Below are positions 62,549 through 64,000 of a stretch of 64,000 nt of DNA, piece by piece (within the stretch, counting starts at the first letter, position 1; every line of letters begins with the position of its first letter). This DNA comes from Halobellus rufus (GTDB lineage Archaea; Halobacteriota; Halobacteria; Halobacteriales; Haloferacaceae): NCBI RefSeq assembly GCF_000739575.1, contig NZ_BBJO01000030.1, positions 104,988 to 168,987 of the forward strand, written 5' to 3'. The notes below the pieces were generated by a model. The model searched no databases. It was not told where the DNA came from and saw only the letters and a program-made list of their open reading frames with translations. The translations under genes were made by a program, and so were the position numbers.

Positions 62549-63865
62549 GTGACCGGGGACGATTCACGCGCGATCTGCGGCTCTGCCGACAGCGGTATCT
62601 TCGATTACTTGCCGGTGTTGACGGTCCGAACGCGAGTCGACGACGACGGCACGCAACGCATCGACGGCTGCAACGATCAATTCGCCCGACGCCTCGGCTA
62701 CGCGCGCGCCGACCTCACCGGCGTCCCCGTCGCCGCGGTGTACGCGTCGGATGCGACGCCGCCGTCCGTCGACCCGGTGGACGGGATCGATGCCCCTGTC
62801 CCATCTCGCGAGAGTCCCACTGAGCCCACGGCGGACTCACACGCCGACGGCGACGAGCCAGGGCCGACGAGCGCGAGCGCCGACCGACAGGGTCTCGCGC
62901 GGCCGCCGGGGACGCCCGACCTCAGCGATGGCAGCCGAGACCGTCGAGACCTGGGTCCGTTCGAAGCGGACGCTCGAACGGCAGGGCGCGGCCCCCGCCC
63001 AGAGTCCGCGTTCGCAGCCGCAGAGCCCGAATCGGTCCCGGCGATGCGGGCGGTGGACTGCCCCGAGAACGCCGTATCTACGCTCGTCGGCAGGGACGGC
63101 CATCTGATCCAGACCGTCGCGGAATCGTTACCCCGAGACGACGAGACGGATGGACGGGTCATCTTCCACGTCGACCTGACCCGACGCGAGCGCCGCGAGC
63201 AACAAGCGAATGTGCTGAACCGCGTGATGCGCCACAACGTCCGCAACGACCTGAACCTGCTCCGCGGCCACGCGAAGGTCCTGAAAAGCCACGGCGACGA
63301 CGAGGTCGTCGACTCCGCGGAGGTGCTCGACCGACTCGCGGACCGCTGGCTCGGGCTGGCCGAGACGGTTCGCAACATCGAGCGGCTGTTCGACGGAGTC
63401 CCCACGGAGACGGCGAAACTCGAGGACGTCGTCGCGTCCGCCCGTCGGACGGTAGAGCGGGAATCGGCGTGCGGCCGCGTCGAAACCGATCCCGACGTGG
63501 ACCCGACGTGGCACGTCTCCGAACGGCTCCACGTCGCGCTCGTCGAACTCTGCGAGAACGGGATCAAGCACGCCGACGCGCCAGACGAGGGCGACGGACC
63601 GGTCGTTCGCGTCGAAATCGAACCGAGTCACGTCCCCGGCTGGATCCTGATACACGTCGTCGACGAGGGGCCGGGGATTCCCAAACAGGAGTTGACCGCG
63701 CTGCACGCCGCCGAGGAGACGCCGCTGCTCCACGGCAGCGGTCTCGGGTTCTGGTTGGTCCGGTTCGTGGTCCGACGCCTCGGCGGCGACGTCGCCGCCG
63801 AGAACCGGGACGGTGGCGGCGGCGTCGTCACGCTGCACGTGCCGCTCGCCATCGAGGACGAGTGA
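62549..63865 (+). CDS. Histidine kinase with PAS-like regions
   Basis: 438 residues from GTG 62549. PAS-like start (YLPVLTVRTRVDDDGTQRID, QFARRLGYARADLTGVPVAA), a disordered linker (about 72-160), a second PAS remnant (AVSTLVGRDGHLIQTVAESL), His-box RVMRHNVRNDLNLLRGHAKV with H229, and ATPase boxes (CENGIKHAD, GPGIPKQELTAL, GSGLGFWLVRFVV). No membrane segment and no adjacent response regulator. Stop codon lies in the first unit of a 29-base repeat. Confidence 0.88.
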   Translation: MTGDDSRAICGSADSGIFDYLPVLTVRTRVDDDGTQRIDGCNDQFARRLGYARADLTGVPVAAVYASDATPPSVDPVDGIDAPVPSRESPTEPTADSHADGDEPGPTSASADRQGLARPPGTPDLSDGSRDRRDLGPFEADARTAGRGPRPESAFAAAEPESVPAMRAVDCPENAVSTLVGRDGHLIQTVAESLPRDDETDGRVIFHVDLTRRERREQQANVLNRVMRHNVRNDLNLLRGHAKVLKSHGDDEVVDSAEVLDRLADRWLGLAETVRNIERLFDGVPTETAKLEDVVASARRTVERESACGRVETDPDVDPTWHVSERLHVALVELCENGIKHADAPDEGDGPVVRVEIEPSHVPGWILIHVVDEGPGIPKQELTALHAAEETPLLHGSGLGFWLVRFVVRRLGGDVAAENRDGGGGVVTLHVPLAIEDE

Positions 63866-63959
63866 GCGTCGGTGAAGCCGCCGACGGGGAGTGAGCGTCG
63901 GTGAAGCCGCCGACGGGGAGTGAGCGTCGGTGAACGACGCCGGTGGCGAGTGATCGCCC
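63860..63959 (+). repeat. 29-base tandem repeat after kinase gene
   Basis: Two identical 29-base units starting GAGTGAGCGTCGGTGAAG (63860 and 63889), a third diverging after 17 bases (63918) and a partial fourth (63948). Each unit contains in-frame-like TGA codons; the first holds the kinase stop. Likely slippage or recent duplication. Confidence 0.85.
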
Positions 63960-64000
63960 GCAGCCGTGAGTGCGTCCGACCGGCCGTCGCCGCCGTCGAC

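Noticed and set aside
63860..63959. CRISPR array
   Set aside because: The units are directly adjacent with no spacers, and no cas gene is in the window.
1..64000. Mobile elements, integrases or phage genes
   Set aside because: I saw no transposase, integrase or terminal repeats. Genes are core-type throughout.

Overview
The window is chromosomal DNA of a halophilic archaeon (class Halobacteria). The evidence is high G+C, strongly acidic proteins, archaeal-type information genes (uL11-uL1-uL10-P1, eL21, eL24, eS28, L7Ae, Rpo4, GINS, PriS, CDC48, TmcA), mevalonate-pathway and isoprenoid genes, haloarchaeal histidine kinases, a dodecin, and many genes whose TATA box lies about 27 to 32 bases before the start codon, as in leaderless transcripts. 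The gene order resembles what I recall of the Haloferax volcanii core chromosome; that is memory, not a search. I see no IS element, integrase, CRISPR array, rRNA or tRNA. Genes are dense and only two gaps exceed 300 bases.

Layout. 1-6.7 kb: end of a CBS-domain transporter, a 10-TM metal permease with a DtxR-type box upstream, a pirin and a short flavoprotein that share one palindromic operator, a TetR regulator, and the isopentenyl phosphate kinase/mevalonate kinase pair (the kinase pair has an apparent frameshift in ipk). 7.3-17.5 kb: translation cluster (uL11; uL1-uL10-P1 with a structured leader; zinc-finger micro-protein and aEF-1beta; eL21-Rpo4; DUF655-RsmA-MscS-HemK-like). 17.5-19.6 kb: split MetE-type methionine synthase behind a tandem operator. 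19.8-30.9 kb: L7Ae-eS28-eL24-NDK operon, TmcA, an eIF2B-like protein, an Hsp20-like/CDC48 operon and a histidine kinase. 31-34.8 kb: Bcp, GINS-PriS and a TrmB regulator with a matching site in its own promoter.

34.9-45 kb is the most unusual part. An XdhC-like chaperone precedes a three-subunit molybdenum hydroxylase whose 2Fe-2S subunit carries a twin-arginine signal and whose FAD subunit has extra cysteines, an arrangement like the periplasmic aldehyde oxidoreductase PaoABC. A few kb on, one compact run encodes a cytochrome b, a DsbA-fold protein without CxxC fused to a winged helix, an unknown 137-residue helical protein and a MocA-like cofactor nucleotidyltransferase. With the small Mop protein at 7.9 kb, these suggest an exported molybdoenzyme with its maturation and electron-acceptor parts.

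45-64 kb: PAC2 protein, second MscS channel, two universal stress proteins, a frameshifted metallophosphatase/5'-nucleotidase, dodecin, a three-gene membrane operon, IscA-type protein, HisD, secreted acidic proteins, a cyclase, GluRS, a Gly/Met-rich membrane protein, a HAD hydrolase, RNase J-IdsA behind a long structured leader, and a second histidine kinase ending in a 29-base tandem repeat. Two genes (ipk and the nucleotidase) each lack exactly one base, which could be assembly error or real decay.
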